From positions 1 through 64,000 of the forward strand of contig NZ_JXXD01000240.1 in the NCBI RefSeq assembly GCF_000935215.1: a stretch of 64,000 bases of DNA. Direction: 5' to 3'. The position numbers and the translations under genes were made by a program. Of this stretch, positions 36,845 through 46,887 are shown piece by piece. Each line of letters opens with the position of its first letter. Position 1 is the stretch's first letter. This DNA comes from Stutzerimonas stutzeri (GTDB lineage Bacteria > Pseudomonadota > Gammaproteobacteria > Pseudomonadales > Pseudomonadaceae). The notes under the pieces were generated by a model. It made no database searches. It worked only from the letters and a program-made list of their open reading frames with translations, and was not told where the DNA came from.

Positions 36845-38239
36845 ATGGCGGTCTATAACTACGATTTGGTGGTATTGGGTTCCGGTCCAGCCGGGGAGGG
36901 CGCGGCAATAAATGCCGTCAAGGCGGGACGCAAGGTCGCCGTGGTAGATAACCGTCCGCTGGTTGGAGGCAACTGCACACACCTGGGCACCATTCCGTCC
37001 AAGGCCTTGCGCCATTCGGTACGGCAGATCATGCAGTACAACACCAACCCGCTGTTCCGCCAGATCGGCGAACCACGGTGGTTCTCCTTTCCGGACGTGC
37101 TGAAGAGTGCCGAGAAGGTCATCAGCAAGCAGGTCACTTCCCGCACGAGTTACTACGCGCGTAACCGCATCGATACCTTCTTCGGGACTGCCAGCTTCTC
37201 CGATGAGCAGAGCGTCGAAGTGGTTTGCCTCAATGGCATGGTGGAAAAGCTGGTTGCCAGCCAGTTCGTCATCGCCACCGGCTCGCGCCCGTATCGACCG
37301 GCTGATATCGACTTTAATCACCCGCGTATCTACGACAGCGACACCATTCTTACTCTCAGTCACACGCCGCGCCGGATGATCATATACGGGGCCGGCGTCA
37401 TCGGTTGCGAATATGCATCGATCTTCAGCGGTCTGGGCGTGCTGGTCGACCTGATCGACAACCGCGAGCAGCTGCTCAGCTTCCTCGATGATGAGATTTC
37501 CGATGCGCTCAGCTATCACCTGCGCAACAACAACGTGCTGATTCGCCACAACGAAGAGTACGAGCGGGTCGAGGGGCTGGAGAACGGCGTCATCCTGCAT
37601 CTCAAGTCGGGCAAGAAGATCAAGGCAGACGCATTCCTCTGGAGCAACGGACGTACCGGCAATACCGACAAGCTCGGGCTGGAGAACATCGGGCTCAAGG
37701 CCAACAGTCGTGGTCAGGTCCAGGTTGATGAGCACTACCGCACCGAGATCGGCAATATCTACGCTGCCGGCGATGTGATCGGTTGGCCGTCGCTGGCCAG
37801 TGCCGCTTATGACCAAGGCCGTTCGGCAGCGGGCAGCATCGTCGAGAATGACTCCTGGCGTTTCGTCGATGACGTACCGACCGGTATCTACACCATTCCC
37901 GAGATCAGCTCGATCGGCAAGAATGAGCGCGAACTGACCCAGGCGAAGATTCCCTATGAAGTCGGCAAGGCGTTCTTCAAAAGCATGGCGCGGGCGCAGA
38001 TTTCGTTCGAGCCAGTGGGCATGCTGAAGATTCTCTTCCACCGCGAAACGCTGGAAGTGCTCGGTGTGCACTGCTTCGGTTATCAGGCTTCGGAGATCGT
38101 GCACATTGGCCAGGCGATCATGAACCAGAAGGGGCCGGCGAACAGCATCAAGTACTTCGTCAACACCACCTTCAACTACCCGACAATGGCCGAAGCCTAT
38201 CGCGTCGCTGCGTTCGACGGGCTCAACCGGCTTTTTTGA
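36845..38239 (+). CDS. sthA: Soluble pyridine nucleotide transhydrogenase
   Basis: This 464-residue flavoprotein moves hydride between NADPH and NAD+. The FAD-binding [16 protein letters not shown] is followed by [18 protein letters not shown], in which only one of the two redox cysteines of lipoamide-dehydrogenase relatives remains, as expected for SthA. NAD-binding [15 protein letters not shown] and [23 protein letters not shown] follow. The length equals P. aeruginosa Sth. The ATG at 36845 has AGGAG. It fits with the NADPH-forming zwf and gapN enzymes elsewhere in the window. Confidence 0.96.
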   Translation: MAVYNYDLVVLGSGPAGEGAAINAVKAGRKVAVVDNRPLVGGNCTHLGTIPSKALRHSVRQIMQYNTNPLFRQIGEPRWFSFPDVLKSAEKVISKQVTSRTSYYARNRIDTFFGTASFSDEQSVEVVCLNGMVEKLVASQFVIATGSRPYRPADIDFNHPRIYDSDTILTLSHTPRRMIIYGAGVIGCEYASIFSGLGVLVDLIDNREQLLSFLDDEISDALSYHLRNNNVLIRHNEEYERVEGLENGVILHLKSGKKIKADAFLWSNGRTGNTDKLGLENIGLKANSRGQVQVDEHYRTEIGNIYAAGDVIGWPSLASAAYDQGRSAAGSIVENDSWRFVDDVPTGIYTIPEISSIGKNERELTQAKIPYEVGKAFFKSMARAQISFEPVGMLKILFHRETLEVLGVHCFGYQASEIVHIGQAIMNQKGPANSIKYFVNTTFNYPTMAEAYRVAAFDGLNRLF

Positions 38240-38336
38240 GAAGCTCCGGCCGCTGGCCTGAGGCGGCTGGAGAGGGCGGCGACTCCCGTGATTGGCATTG
38301 GCCTAACCGGGAGAGCTTCTGATCAGGTGAGGGCGA

Positions 38337-38363
38337 ATCCGGCAGCGACCTGCGCTGCCGGAT
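38337..38363. terminator. Hairpin between convergent sthA and glycerophosphodiesterase genes
   Basis: ATCCGGCAGC and GCTGCCGGAT form a perfect ten-base stem with a seven-base loop. It is located between convergent genes, without a U-tract. A second weaker pair (CTCCCG/CGGGAG, 38283-38313) precedes it. Confidence 0.5.
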
Positions 38364-38384
38364 CGTGCCGCGGTGTGTTGGCTG

Positions 38385-39107
38385 TCAGGATCGCGATAGC
38401 GTACTGACAGCCAGGCCGGGGTAGTCGGTGATCAGGCTGTCGACGCCGAAGTCGGTCAGGCGGCGCATCAGGGCTGGTTCATTGACTGTCCACACCGATA
38501 CATGCAGGCCCTGTTTACGCGCTTTTTCCAGACGCTCCGGGGTGCACAGCGTCCACTTCAATGCCAGCAGGCTGCAGCCATATTGACGGGCGACCTTCAG
38601 TGGGTCTAGCCAGTTGTACTCGGCTACCAGCCCGCGTGATATCTCCGGCGCCAGCCGGTTCAGCGCACGCAGGACTTCACGAGAACTCGACGTGACGGTG
38701 ATGCGATCGAGCAACCGATGCTGTTCGGCCAGCTCCTTGATTGCCATGACCGTACGCGCGGCGCGCACCCGTGAAGCACTCTTGACCTCAAGCTGCCAGT
38801 GCTCGAAATCGCATTTTTCGAACAGCTCGCTCAGCCTCGGAATAGGGCAGGGTGTCTTCCAGCCAGGCCCGCCTTCCCGGGCGTCGTAGTTCACAAGCTC
38901 GTCGGCATCATGTTGCACGACTTTTCCCCGGTGACCGGTGGTGCGCTTGAGTGTCGGGTCGTGGATGACCATCAATTCGCCGTCGCGGGAAAGATGCAGA
39001 TCCAGCTCGCAGCGGCGCACGCCGTGCTGGAGGCATTGCTCGAAGCTCACCAGGGTGTTTTCTGGCGCTTCGCCCTTGGCGCCGCGATGGCCGTAGATGA
39101 GTGTCAC
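38385..39107 (-). CDS. Glycerophosphodiester phosphodiesterase, cytosolic type
   Basis: This 240-residue GDPD-family protein lacks a signal peptide, unlike periplasmic GlpQ, and so resembles UgpQ. The active-site run YGHRGAKGEAPENTLVSFEQ holds the catalytic His and metal-binding Glu. CELDLHLSRDGELMVIHDPTLKRTTG contains the remaining ligands (E, D, H). The likely role is hydrolysis of glycerophosphodiesters to glycerol-3-phosphate and an alcohol. Its start overlaps the stop of the preceding small gene by four bases (39104-39107), giving a two-gene operon. Confidence 0.93.
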   Translation of the reverse strand: MTLIYGHRGAKGEAPENTLVSFEQCLQHGVRRCELDLHLSRDGELMVIHDPTLKRTTGHRGKVVQHDADELVNYDAREGGPGWKTPCPIPRLSELFEKCDFEHWQLEVKSASRVRAARTVMAIKELAEQHRLLDRITVTSSSREVLRALNRLAPEISRGLVAEYNWLDPLKVARQYGCSLLALKWTLCTPERLEKARKQGLHVSVWTVNEPALMRRLTDFGVDSLITDYPGLAVSTLSRS

Positions 39108-39412
39108 GGTTGCAAGTCTTCCTTAGGGGGTGATGGGGTGCGTTGATGATGGCGCACGCTGTTGATCACCCGGTCGCCTTCGAAGTACACGGAAAACTCC
39201 CGGTAATCCCAGCGGGTGATCGGCGGCTGGCCGACGGCGGGTCGCTCTTCATCGGCCAGGCCGAAGCGGTCCAGAACCTGGTTCTTCGAGTCGCCACGAC
39301 TAGGCATGGTCATTTCCGGCAGGCCTTGTTGACCAACAGGTATCCGAATGTCTTCGGCGAACAGGGGTGGACTGAATGTCAGTACGAGCAGCAGAGTCGC
39401 CAGGCGGCGCAT
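39104..39412 (-). CDS. Small exported protein, SmpA/OmlA-like in layout
   Basis: This 102-residue protein has a signal peptide ending at LFAED (residues 17-20). The mature part has SKNQVLDRFGLADEE followed by ITRWDYREFSVYFEGDRVINSV, a helix-then-strand pattern like that of small SmpA/OmlA-type outer membrane assembly proteins. No lipobox cysteine is present, so it is likely a soluble periplasmic protein. It is translationally coupled to the downstream phosphodiesterase. A precise function is unknown. Confidence 0.75.
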   Translation of the reverse strand: MRRLATLLLVLTFSPPLFAEDIRIPVGQQGLPEMTMPSRGDSKNQVLDRFGLADEERPAVGQPPITRWDYREFSVYFEGDRVINSVRHHQRTPSPPKEDLQP

Positions 39413-39415
39413 CGG

Positions 39416-39988
39416 TCAATCTCCTTGCAGGCTTTCCAGGGCCAGGCGCCGCTCCAGCGCCTGTTTCTGCAGGATATGTCGTGCGAGCAACTGTCGCTGT
39501 GCATCAGTCAACGCTTCGAACTCTGTGCCGATATCGTAACGCCCGTCATCCATCGGCGTGCAGTAGATGACCCGCGCGGCCAGCACAAGGCCAAGCCCCT
39601 GGGGCAGCAGAATCAGCTTCAGTGTGAGCCCCTCTCCTTCAGCCTTGGGCTGCTCGCTGGCGAAGCTGATACCGCCTTCGGACAATATCACCGGCTGCGG
39701 TGCGCCCTGATCCTTCAGCAGATCCTGCGCCAGTGCCTGGCCCAGGAGTTCGATTCGTTTGTTCTGCACCTTCAGGTAATTGGCCAGCGTGCGATTGCTC
39801 TCGGCAATCTGCCGCAACAAATGCTGCGCTTCGAAATCAAGTTGGTGCAGCTCGCCGAGCAGGCTGAAAAGCGGCGGTAGGGGCGCTGCGTCGGCCTCCT
39901 GGCCTTGGTCGGCCGGGATGATTTCCAGTGCCACACGATCCTCGATACGGTAGTATTCGCGGCGTTCTTCAGTGTCTTGTGTCGGCAT
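39416..39988 (-). CDS. PilZ domain protein, possible c-di-GMP effector
   Basis: This 190-residue protein starts with RREYYRIEDRVALEI, the arginine-rich front of PilZ c-di-GMP sites. After a helical middle (LLGELHQLDFEAQHLLRQIAES) it has SEGGISF, a variant of the DxSxxG motif, then a beta-rich end. The N-terminal extra helix bundle resembles the PilZ-associated cyclic-di-GMP receptors of pseudomonads. The ATG at 39988 is the first after the divergent lolC; longer frames run antisense through lolC. It is three bases from the downstream exported protein gene and probably cotranscribed. Confidence 0.8.
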   Translation of the reverse strand: MPTQDTEERREYYRIEDRVALEIIPADQGQEADAAPLPPLFSLLGELHQLDFEAQHLLRQIAESNRTLANYLKVQNKRIELLGQALAQDLLKDQGAPQPVILSEGGISFASEQPKAEGEGLTLKLILLPQGLGLVLAARVIYCTPMDDGRYDIGTEFEALTDAQRQLLARHILQKQALERRLALESLQGD

Positions 39989-40087
39989 GGCGATACCCGG
40001 GATGCAGTAATGGCCAGAGTGTATCAGGCCCCGCGGTGACGTCAGCTGCATGTTGTTTTTTCCCCCGCCAGCGAACCCGTCGATCTT

Positions 40088-41335
40088 ATGTTCAGACCGC
40101 TGTCCGTCTTTATCGGCGCGCGTTACACCCGCGCCAGACGTCGTAGCCTCTTCGTCTCCTTCATCTCCCTGACATCCATGATCGGTCTCGCCCTGGGTGT
40201 GCTGGTGATGATCGTCGTGCTTTCCGTGATGAACGGCTTTGATCACGAGATGCGTACCCGCGTCTTGGGCATGGTGCCGCATGCGACGATCGAAAGCCCG
40301 ACGCCAATTGGCGACTGGCAGACACTTGGGAAGCGCCTCAAAGGGCACTCCCAGGTCGCGGCGACGGCACCTTTCATTCAAAGCCAGGGGTTGCTGACCC
40401 ATCAGGGGCAGGTGACCAAAATCCTGATCAACGCAGTGGACCCCGAGGCTGAACGGCGGGTTTCGATCATCGATCAGTTTTTCCGCGAGGGTTCGCTGGA
40501 CGATCTCGCCGCAGGCGAGTTCGGCATCGTCATCGGTGACAAGGCTGCGACCAAGCTCGGTGTCGGCGTGGGGGACAAGATCACCTTCGTGGCGCCCGAA
40601 GTCATCGTGACTCCAGCTGGGGTGTTCCCGCGCATGAAGCGTTTTACCGTGACCGGAATCTTTCATGTCGGAGCCGGCGAGATCGATGGCTACGTTGCGC
40701 TGGCGAACATCGCTGACATAGCACGGCTGCAGCGCTGGAAGCCGGACCAGGTCCAGGGAGTTCGTCTGCGTTTCGACGACCTGTTCCAGGCGCCCCGCAT
40801 TGCCTGGGAGCTGGCCGGCCAGCTCGGCGATGATTTCTATTCCCGTGACTGGACCCGCACCCATGGCAACCTGTACCAGGCGATTCGCATGGAGAAGGCC
40901 ATGATCGGACTGTTGTTGCTGCTGATCGTGGCGGTGGCGGCGTTCAACATCATTTCGACGCTGGTGATGGTAGTAACCGACAAGCGCGGCGATATCGCCA
41001 TTCTTCGCACGCTGGGCGCGACGCCGAAACAGATCATGGCGATATTCATGGTCCAGGGTACGGTGATCGGCGTCGTCGGCACCTTGGTCGGGGCGCTGCT
41101 GGGCATGTTCGCGGCAGTCAATGTCAGCAGCTGGATCGCTGCCCTGGAACGCCTGATCGGACATAAGTTTCTCAGCGCCGACGTCTATTTCATCGACTAT
41201 CTGCCGTCACGGCTGATGGCGGCCGACGTCATCCAGGTCTGTGTTGCCGCGCTGGTCCTGAGTTTCCTCGCGACCCTGTATCCGGCCTGGCGCGCTGCGC
41301 GCACCCAGCCGGCAGAGGCGCTACGTTATGAGTGA
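40088..41335 (+). CDS. lolC: Lipoprotein-releasing ABC transporter permease (LolC/LolE type), first copy
   Basis: This 415-residue permease has four membrane helices. Helix 1 is [26 protein letters not shown], a large periplasmic domain spans about residues 50-265, and three C-terminal helices include [25 protein letters not shown] and [27 protein letters not shown]. With LolD and LolE it extracts lipoproteins from the inner membrane and hands them to LolA. lolD overlaps its end by eight bases. The sequence ahead of its ATG lacks an evident Shine-Dalgarno run. Confidence 0.94.
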   Translation: MFRPLSVFIGARYTRARRRSLFVSFISLTSMIGLALGVLVMIVVLSVMNGFDHEMRTRVLGMVPHATIESPTPIGDWQTLGKRLKGHSQVAATAPFIQSQGLLTHQGQVTKILINAVDPEAERRVSIIDQFFREGSLDDLAAGEFGIVIGDKAATKLGVGVGDKITFVAPEVIVTPAGVFPRMKRFTVTGIFHVGAGEIDGYVALANIADIARLQRWKPDQVQGVRLRFDDLFQAPRIAWELAGQLGDDFYSRDWTRTHGNLYQAIRMEKAMIGLLLLLIVAVAAFNIISTLVMVVTDKRGDIAILRTLGATPKQIMAIFMVQGTVIGVVGTLVGALLGMFAAVNVSSWIAALERLIGHKFLSADVYFIDYLPSRLMAADVIQVCVAALVLSFLATLYPAWRAARTQPAEALRYE

Positions 41336-42041
41336 ACAGGTTATGAACGAGCTTTCTTCGCAAAAGCACGCGGTGCTGAGCTGCCGCAATCTTGGCAAAC
41401 GCTACGAGCAGGGTCCGGAGTCGGTGGAAGTGCTGTCCGGCCTGCAACTCGAGTTGTTCCCGGGGCAGCGCGTCGCCATCGTCGGCAGTTCCGGCTCGGG
41501 CAAGAGCACCCTGTTGAACCTGCTTGGCGGGCTGGATACGCCCAGTGAGGGCAGTGTCTGGCTGGCCGGTGAAGAGCTTTCGGCGCTCAACGAAAAGGAT
41601 CGCGGGTTATTGCGTAACCGCGCGCTGGGCTTCGTTTACCAGTTCCATCACCTGCTCGCCGAATTCACTGCACTGGAGAACGTCTGCATGCCGTTGCTGA
41701 TCGGCCGGACGCCGATCCCGGAAGCGCGGCAGAAGGCCGCTGCGCTGTTGACGCGTGTCGGACTCGGGCATCGCCTCGAGCACAAGCCGGCGGAGCTCTC
41801 GGGCGGTGAACGCCAGCGTGTGGCGATTGCACGGGCGCTGGTGAACGAGCCGGCGCTGGTACTGCTCGACGAACCTACCGGAAATCTTGACCATCACACG
41901 GCGCAAGGCATCCAGGACCTCATGCTGGAGCTCAGCAAGTCGTTGCAGACCGCCTTCCTGGTGGTTACCCATGACCGTCAGCTTGCCGCGCAGATGGATC
42001 AGATCCTGCGGTTGGAAGACGGACGTCTGGTGGTCGAATGA
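41328..42041 (+). CDS. lolD: Lipoprotein-releasing system ATP-binding protein LolD
   Basis: This 237-residue ABC ATPase drives the LolC/LolE permease. Walker A is [19 protein letters not shown], the Q-loop lies in [20 protein letters not shown], the signature is [16 protein letters not shown], and Walker B is [14 protein letters not shown]. The LolD-specific FVYQFHHLL is intact. It overlaps lolC and touches lolE by one or four bases. An in-frame ATG at 41343 (MNELSSQ) is an equally possible start. Confidence 0.95.
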   Translation: MSEQVMNELSSQKHAVLSCRNLGKRYEQGPESVEVLSGLQLELFPGQRVAIVGSSGSGKSTLLNLLGGLDTPSEGSVWLAGEELSALNEKDRGLLRNRALGFVYQFHHLLAEFTALENVCMPLLIGRTPIPEARQKAAALLTRVGLGHRLEHKPAELSGGERQRVAIARALVNEPALVLLDEPTGNLDHHTAQGIQDLMLELSKSLQTAFLVVTHDRQLAAQMDQILRLEDGRLVVE

Positions 42042-43285
42042 TGTTCAGGCCTCTGAGTGTCTTTATCGGCAGCCGCTACACCCGTGCCAAGCGGCGCAAC
42101 CATTTCATCTCGTTCATCTCCCTGACCTCGCTGATCGGCCTGGCACTTGGCGTGTTGGCGATGATCATGGTCCTGTCCGTGATGAACGGATTTCAGCGCG
42201 AGATGAGCTCGCGCATTCTCGGGATGGTGTCCCACGCCACCGTCATCGGTGATCAGCCATTGGACGACTGGCAGGCCGTCGCGTCGCGCCTGTCGGCGCA
42301 TCCTCAGATTGTCGGCAGCGCACCCGTCACCCAGCTCGAAGGCATGCTGTCATTCAAGGGCAGCATGCAGCCGATTCAGATCAGCGGTATCGATCCGCAG
42401 GCTGAGGCGGATGTTTCCATCGTCGGTGATCGGTTGGTCGGAGGCAGACTGGATGCGCTGAAACCGGGTGAGTTCGGCGTCATCATCGGCTTGATGACCG
42501 CCCGGCGCTTCGGTCTGAAGCTGGGCGACAAGTTGACGCTGATCGTGCCGGAAGTGAGCTCCTCGCCCGGTGGAGTCACGCCTCGCATGCAGAGGCTGAA
42601 TGTGGTTGGCGTTTTCAAGGTGGGCGCCGATCTGGACGGCAGCCTGGGGATGATCCACCGCGCCGATGCTGCGCAGATACATCGTTGGGCGCCGCAGCAG
42701 GTGCAGGGCGTGCGGCTCAAGCTGAGCGACCTGTATCGGGCGCCGGAAGTGGCAGCGCAGGTGGCTGAAATGCTCGGTGATGGCTACCGCGTGGAGGACT
42801 GGTCTTATACGCAGGGCAGCCTATTTAACGCGATGAAGATGGAAAAGACCATGATTGGCCTGTTGTTGATGCTGATCGTTGCGGTGGCGGCCTTCAATAT
42901 CATTGCGACGCTGATCATGGTCGTTGCCGACAAGCGGGCCGATATCGCGATTCTGCGCACGCTTGGCGCGACTCCACGGCAGATCATGGCGATCTTCATG
43001 GTTCAGGGCAGCATCATTGGCTTCAGTGGCACCGTGATAGGCGTGATTCTGGGCGTACTCGGTGCGCTGAACGTAAGTGCTCTGGTGGCATGGCTGGAAA
43101 AAGTGTCAGGCCAGCATATCTTTAGTTCCGACGTCTACTTCATCAGCACCCTGCCATCGGAGCTGCGTCTGGAGGACGTCGTGCTGGTATCGGTCGCGGC
43201 GCTGACCTTGAGCTTCTTGGCTACGCTCTATCCGGCATGGCGAGCCGCGCAGACCCAGCCGGCCGAGGCACTGCGCTACGAGTGA
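42041..43285 (+). CDS. lolE: Lipoprotein-releasing ABC transporter permease (LolC/LolE type), second copy
   Basis: This 414-residue paralogue of the first permease shares almost the same front ([15 protein letters not shown]) and tail ([20 protein letters not shown]). The periplasmic domain has diverged more. The pair presumably forms the LolCDE heterodimer. An ATG at 42038 lies directly ahead; I chose 42041 because it aligns with the lolC N-terminus. The near-identical ends of the two genes show an old duplication around lolD. Confidence 0.93.
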   Translation: MFRPLSVFIGSRYTRAKRRNHFISFISLTSLIGLALGVLAMIMVLSVMNGFQREMSSRILGMVSHATVIGDQPLDDWQAVASRLSAHPQIVGSAPVTQLEGMLSFKGSMQPIQISGIDPQAEADVSIVGDRLVGGRLDALKPGEFGVIIGLMTARRFGLKLGDKLTLIVPEVSSSPGGVTPRMQRLNVVGVFKVGADLDGSLGMIHRADAAQIHRWAPQQVQGVRLKLSDLYRAPEVAAQVAEMLGDGYRVEDWSYTQGSLFNAMKMEKTMIGLLLMLIVAVAAFNIIATLIMVVADKRADIAILRTLGATPRQIMAIFMVQGSIIGFSGTVIGVILGVLGALNVSALVAWLEKVSGQHIFSSDVYFISTLPSELRLEDVVLVSVAALTLSFLATLYPAWRAAQTQPAEALRYE

Positions 43286-43291
43286 TGGCCG

Positions 43292-43807
43292 TTAGCGCCG
43301 GCCGTTCTGTCGCCGGCGCCAGCTGCGCCCGACCCACCAGCGCCAGTAGGCCTGAGTTAGAACGTAGCCGAGAATGGCGAAAACGACGCCCGAAACCAGC
43401 GAGCCCAGATACAGCGGCTGCCAGTTGTGCTGCAGCATGTGACTTACCCAGGCCAGGCTCAATTCTGCCGGCATGTCAGAGGCCGGTGTATCCAGCAGCC
43501 AGGTTCCGACCTTGTAATTGCAATAGAACACCGGAGGCATGGTCAGCGGGTTGGTCAGCCAGACCAAACCTACCGCGATGGGCAGATTGGCTCTCGCGGG
43601 AAGCGCACAGACGGCCGCCGCGAGCATCTGCATGGGCATCGGAATCATCGCCCAAAACAGGCCGATAGCCATGGCTCGCGCCACCGAGTGCCTATTGAGA
43701 TGCCAGAGATTGGGATCGTGAATCAGCGCGCCGAGAAAACGCAGGGACTTGTTAGTCTTGATGCGATCGGGGTGCGGCATGTAGCGTTTGAAAAAGCGAC
43801 GCGGCAT
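43292..43807 (-). CDS. DUF2062 membrane protein
   Basis: This 171-residue protein begins with a basic segment (MPRRFFKRYMPHPDRIKTN) and has the DUF2062 core: LHDPNLWHLNRHSVARA-type helix, MAIGLFWAMIPMPMQMLAAAVCALPARANLPIAVGLVWLTNPLTMPP, and a C-terminal hydrophobic stretch LGSLVSGVVFAILGYVL. It is an inner membrane protein of unknown role. I chose the ATG at 43807; a longer frame to 43921 would start with atypical sequence. It is convergent with lolE with only six bases between stops. Confidence 0.82.
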   Translation of the reverse strand: MPRRFFKRYMPHPDRIKTNKSLRFLGALIHDPNLWHLNRHSVARAMAIGLFWAMIPMPMQMLAAAVCALPARANLPIAVGLVWLTNPLTMPPVFYCNYKVGTWLLDTPASDMPAELSLAWVSHMLQHNWQPLYLGSLVSGVVFAILGYVLTQAYWRWWVGRSWRRRQNGRR

Positions 43808-43957
43808 GAAGGTTCTCTGGCAGGCTGCAGCCCGGCGATTATGCCTCGAATCGCGATGCGGCGCTGACAGGAGTTTTGTGACATTAGGTCTACGCCCGCG
43901 ACAAATTGACCATCCGCCCACAGCGGTCCCGGAATGGATTCCAGGAGTCGAAAAAGC

Positions 43958-46183
43958 ATGCGCACATGGATGTTGGCGCTCGCGGCAGGCCTCGTCTTGC
44001 CCCGTTTCTTACCGGCGTTGCCCTCTGTCTGGATCTTGTGCGTGCTTGGCATGCTGGGGGGCTTGCTGCTTTCGCGTCGGCGCTGGGCGTCGTCCGGGTT
44101 GCTTCTCCTCGGGTTCGCCTGGGCATGCTGGCAGTGCCAGAGTGCCATTGATGATCGCCTGCCCGTTTCGCAAGATGGCCGGACATACTGGATCCAGGGG
44201 ACGGTCAGTGGATTGCCCACCAGCACGGGCGATGTCGTGCGCTTCGAGTTGGAGGATATCGAGTCGAGGCATGCTGGGCTGCCGTCGAAGGTGCGTCTGT
44301 CCTGGTACGGCGGCCGGCAAGTGCGGGCCGGCGAGCGCTGGCGGCTTGCGGCTCGACTGAAACGTCCGCGTGGCCTGGTCAATCCGCATGCGTTCGACTA
44401 CGAAGCCTGGTTGCTGGCGCGTCGCATTGGCGCGACTGGTTCGGTCAAGGCGGGAGAGCGCCTCTTCGCGCCGTACTCCGTGAATAGTTGGCGCGACCGC
44501 TTGAGGCTCCGTCTGATGGAGGTCTCCGCGTCCGGTCGACAAGGCGCGATCGCGGCACTGGTGGTCGGTGATGACTCCGGCCTGAGTCGTGAGGATTGGC
44601 AGGTGTTGCAGGACACCGGCACGGTGCACCTGATGGTCATATCCGGACAGCACATCGGCATGCTGGCTGGCTTGCTATACGGACTGGTTGCGCTAGCAGC
44701 TCGATGGGGCTTCTGGCCCAGCCGTTGGCCCTGGCTTCCATGCGCATGCGCGTTGGCTCTCGCTGGTGCGCTTTCCTATGGATGGCTCGCGGGGTTCGAT
44801 GTGCCGGTGCGTCGTGCGTGTCTCATGGTCGCCGTGGTCCTGCTCTGGCGCTTGCGCTTTCGTCATCTGGGTGTCTGGCAGCCGCTGTTGCTGGCGCTGA
44901 ATGGTGTCCTGCTGGTCGATCCCCTGGTCTCGTTGCAGCCGGGGTTTTGGCTCTCATTCGGGGCCGTTGCGGTGCTCGCGCTGGCGTTCTCCGGTCGGCT
45001 CGGCCGATGGAAGTGGTGGGCGACGCTGACGCGCGCCCAATGGGCAGCTTCCCTCGGCCTGCTGCCTCTGTTACTGACGCTGGGACTGCCGGTCAGCGCC
45101 AGCGGGCCTTTGGCCAATCTGATTGCCGTACCCTGGATAAGCCTCACCGTTCCCTTCGCGCTGCTCGGTACGTTGCTTCTGCCGTTGGGCGCTATCGGCG
45201 AGGCGCTACTCTGGTTGGTCGGCACCTCGCTGGCGCTGCTGTTCGAGCTGCTGTCCGCCATGGCTACCTGGCAACCCGCCTGGCTGGCGGTCGATATACC
45301 CATCTGGGCCTTGCTGATGATTGGGCTGGGTGTGCTGTTGATGTTATTGCCGTCAGGTGTGCCGGTGCGTGCGCTCGGACTGGTGCTCCTGGCGCCGTTG
45401 GTGTATCCCCCGTATTCCGAAGTAGCCGAAGGACGGGCGCGGGTCTCGGTGCTGGATGTGGGGCAGGGGCTTTCGGTACTGGTGCGGACCCGGGAGCACG
45501 CGTTGCTCTACGATGCGGGACCGAGGCAGGGTGATTTCGATACCGGCGAGCGTGTCGTGTTCCCGTCGCTGCGAAGCCTGGGCGTGAAGAGGCTGGACAT
45601 ACTGCTGCTGAGCCATGCGGATAACGATCATTCCGGTGGCGCTCAGGCGATCCGTCGACTGCTTCCGGTCGCGCGGACCGTCAGTGGGGAGCCGCAACGA
45701 CATGCGACCGATCTGAATGCCAAGCCCTGTGAAAACGGTGCCGAGTGGCGGTGGAACGGCGTGCGTTTCAGTCTCTGGCAATGGCAGGCGGCCCGGGAGA
45801 GCAATCAGACGTCATGCGTTCTGCTGGTCGAGGCCAATGGCGAACGGGTGCTGCTTACCGGCGATATCGATCAGGCCGCGGAGCAGGCGTTGCTGCTCAG
45901 CGGACAGGACGTAAAGGCGCAGTGGTTGCTATTGCCTCATCACGGCAGCCGCAGCTCATCGTCGGAGCCATTCCTGCGAGCGGTGGAACCGAGCGCCGCG
46001 CTGATCTCGCGCAGCCTGCACAACGCTTTCGGTCATCCTCATCCGACTGTGACCGCTCGCCTCGAAGCGTCCGCGATCGACATTTACGACACCGCCTTGC
46101 ACGGCGCGATCCGCATCGATCTCGGCGATTTCTCGGGGGCGGAGATACAACGTGCGGAACGTCGGTTCTGGCGGGAAAAATGA
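43958..46183 (+). CDS. comEC: DNA internalisation competence protein ComEC/Rec2
   Basis: This 741-residue channel protein for uptake of single-stranded DNA has an N-terminal DUF4131 region, a central Competence domain with many helices (EDWQVLQDTGTVHLMVISGQHIGMLAGL), and a C-terminal metallo-beta-lactamase domain (VLDVGQGLSVLVRT, LLLSHADNDHSGGAQAI, LLTGDIDQAAE, LLPHHGSRSSSSE). The zinc-ligand motif HxDxDHSGG is complete. P. stutzeri is a classic naturally transformable species, which fits. The ATG at 43958 is preceded by AGGAG 12 bases away; one at 43970 is possible. Confidence 0.93.
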   Translation: MRTWMLALAAGLVLPRFLPALPSVWILCVLGMLGGLLLSRRRWASSGLLLLGFAWACWQCQSAIDDRLPVSQDGRTYWIQGTVSGLPTSTGDVVRFELEDIESRHAGLPSKVRLSWYGGRQVRAGERWRLAARLKRPRGLVNPHAFDYEAWLLARRIGATGSVKAGERLFAPYSVNSWRDRLRLRLMEVSASGRQGAIAALVVGDDSGLSREDWQVLQDTGTVHLMVISGQHIGMLAGLLYGLVALAARWGFWPSRWPWLPCACALALAGALSYGWLAGFDVPVRRACLMVAVVLLWRLRFRHLGVWQPLLLALNGVLLVDPLVSLQPGFWLSFGAVAVLALAFSGRLGRWKWWATLTRAQWAASLGLLPLLLTLGLPVSASGPLANLIAVPWISLTVPFALLGTLLLPLGAIGEALLWLVGTSLALLFELLSAMATWQPAWLAVDIPIWALLMIGLGVLLMLLPSGVPVRALGLVLLAPLVYPPYSEVAEGRARVSVLDVGQGLSVLVRTREHALLYDAGPRQGDFDTGERVVFPSLRSLGVKRLDILLLSHADNDHSGGAQAIRRLLPVARTVSGEPQRHATDLNAKPCENGAEWRWNGVRFSLWQWQAARESNQTSCVLLVEANGERVLLTGDIDQAAEQALLLSGQDVKAQWLLLPHHGSRSSSSEPFLRAVEPSAALISRSLHNAFGHPHPTVTARLEASAIDIYDTALHGAIRIDLGDFSGAEIQRAERRFWREK

Positions 46184-46254
46184 GAACGGCGGCCGTCGGC
46201 GACCCCTCGACCCTATGCTAGAGTGGCGCCACTTTTTCGAGGGGGATTCATCTC

Positions 46255-46887
46255 GTGTGGGAGCTGGTCAAAGCAGGCGGCTGGATAATGCTGCCAATCA
46301 TCCTGTGTTCCATCGCCGCCGCCGGCATCGTTGCTGAGCGCCTGTGGACGCTGCGCCCGAGTCGTGTCACGCCGCCGCATCTGCTTGGCCAGGTGTGGAA
46401 GTGGATCAAGGACAAAAAACTCAGCAACCAGAAACTCAAGGAACTGCGCGCGGATTCGCCTTTGGGTGAGATTCTTGCCGCCGGCCTCAGCAACTCCAAG
46501 CGTGGTCGCGAGATCATGAAGGAATGCATCGAGGAAGCCGCGGCCAGGGTCGTTCACGACCTCGAGCGTTACCTCAACGCGCTGGGCACCATTGCCGGCA
46601 TCGCGCCCTTGCTCGGGCTGCTGGGTACGGTGCTGGGCATGATCGAAATCTTCAGTGCCTTCATGGACTCGGGCATGGCCAATGCGCCCCTGCTCGCCGG
46701 CGGCATCGCCAAAGCGCTGATCACCACCGCGGCGGGCCTGATGGTCGGTATCCCAGCGCTGTTCTTCCATCGTTTCCTGCAGCGTCGCGTCGACGAGCTG
46801 GTCGTTGGCATGGAGCAGGAAGCGATCAAGCTGGTGGAGGTGGTGCAGGGTGACCGCGATGTCGATCTCGGTGAGGACAAGGCGTGA
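46255..46887 (+). CDS. exbB: ExbB/TolQ/MotA-family proton channel protein
   Basis: This 210-residue protein has three membrane helices: MLPIILCSIAAAGIVAERLW, IAGIAPLLGLLGTVLGMIEIF, and IAKALITTAAGLMVGIPALFFHRFL, with a cytoplasmic loop between the first two. It pairs with the next gene as a proton-driven energy module for a TonB-like or envelope process. The GTG start at 46255 follows GAGGGGG. It overlaps exbD by four bases (GTGA) and matches the ExbB-type gene ahead of lpxK in P. aeruginosa. No tonB is adjacent, so its partner is unclear. Confidence 0.9.
   Translation: MWELVKAGGWIMLPIILCSIAAAGIVAERLWTLRPSRVTPPHLLGQVWKWIKDKKLSNQKLKELRADSPLGEILAAGLSNSKRGREIMKECIEEAAARVVHDLERYLNALGTIAGIAPLLGLLGTVLGMIEIFSAFMDSGMANAPLLAGGIAKALITTAAGLMVGIPALFFHRFLQRRVDELVVGMEQEAIKLVEVVQGDRDVDLGEDKA

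Noticed and set aside
39989-41164. N-terminal extension of the PilZ protein through the lolC region
   Set aside because: The extension is antisense to lolC and has no domain. The ATG at 39988 gives a normal PilZ protein.
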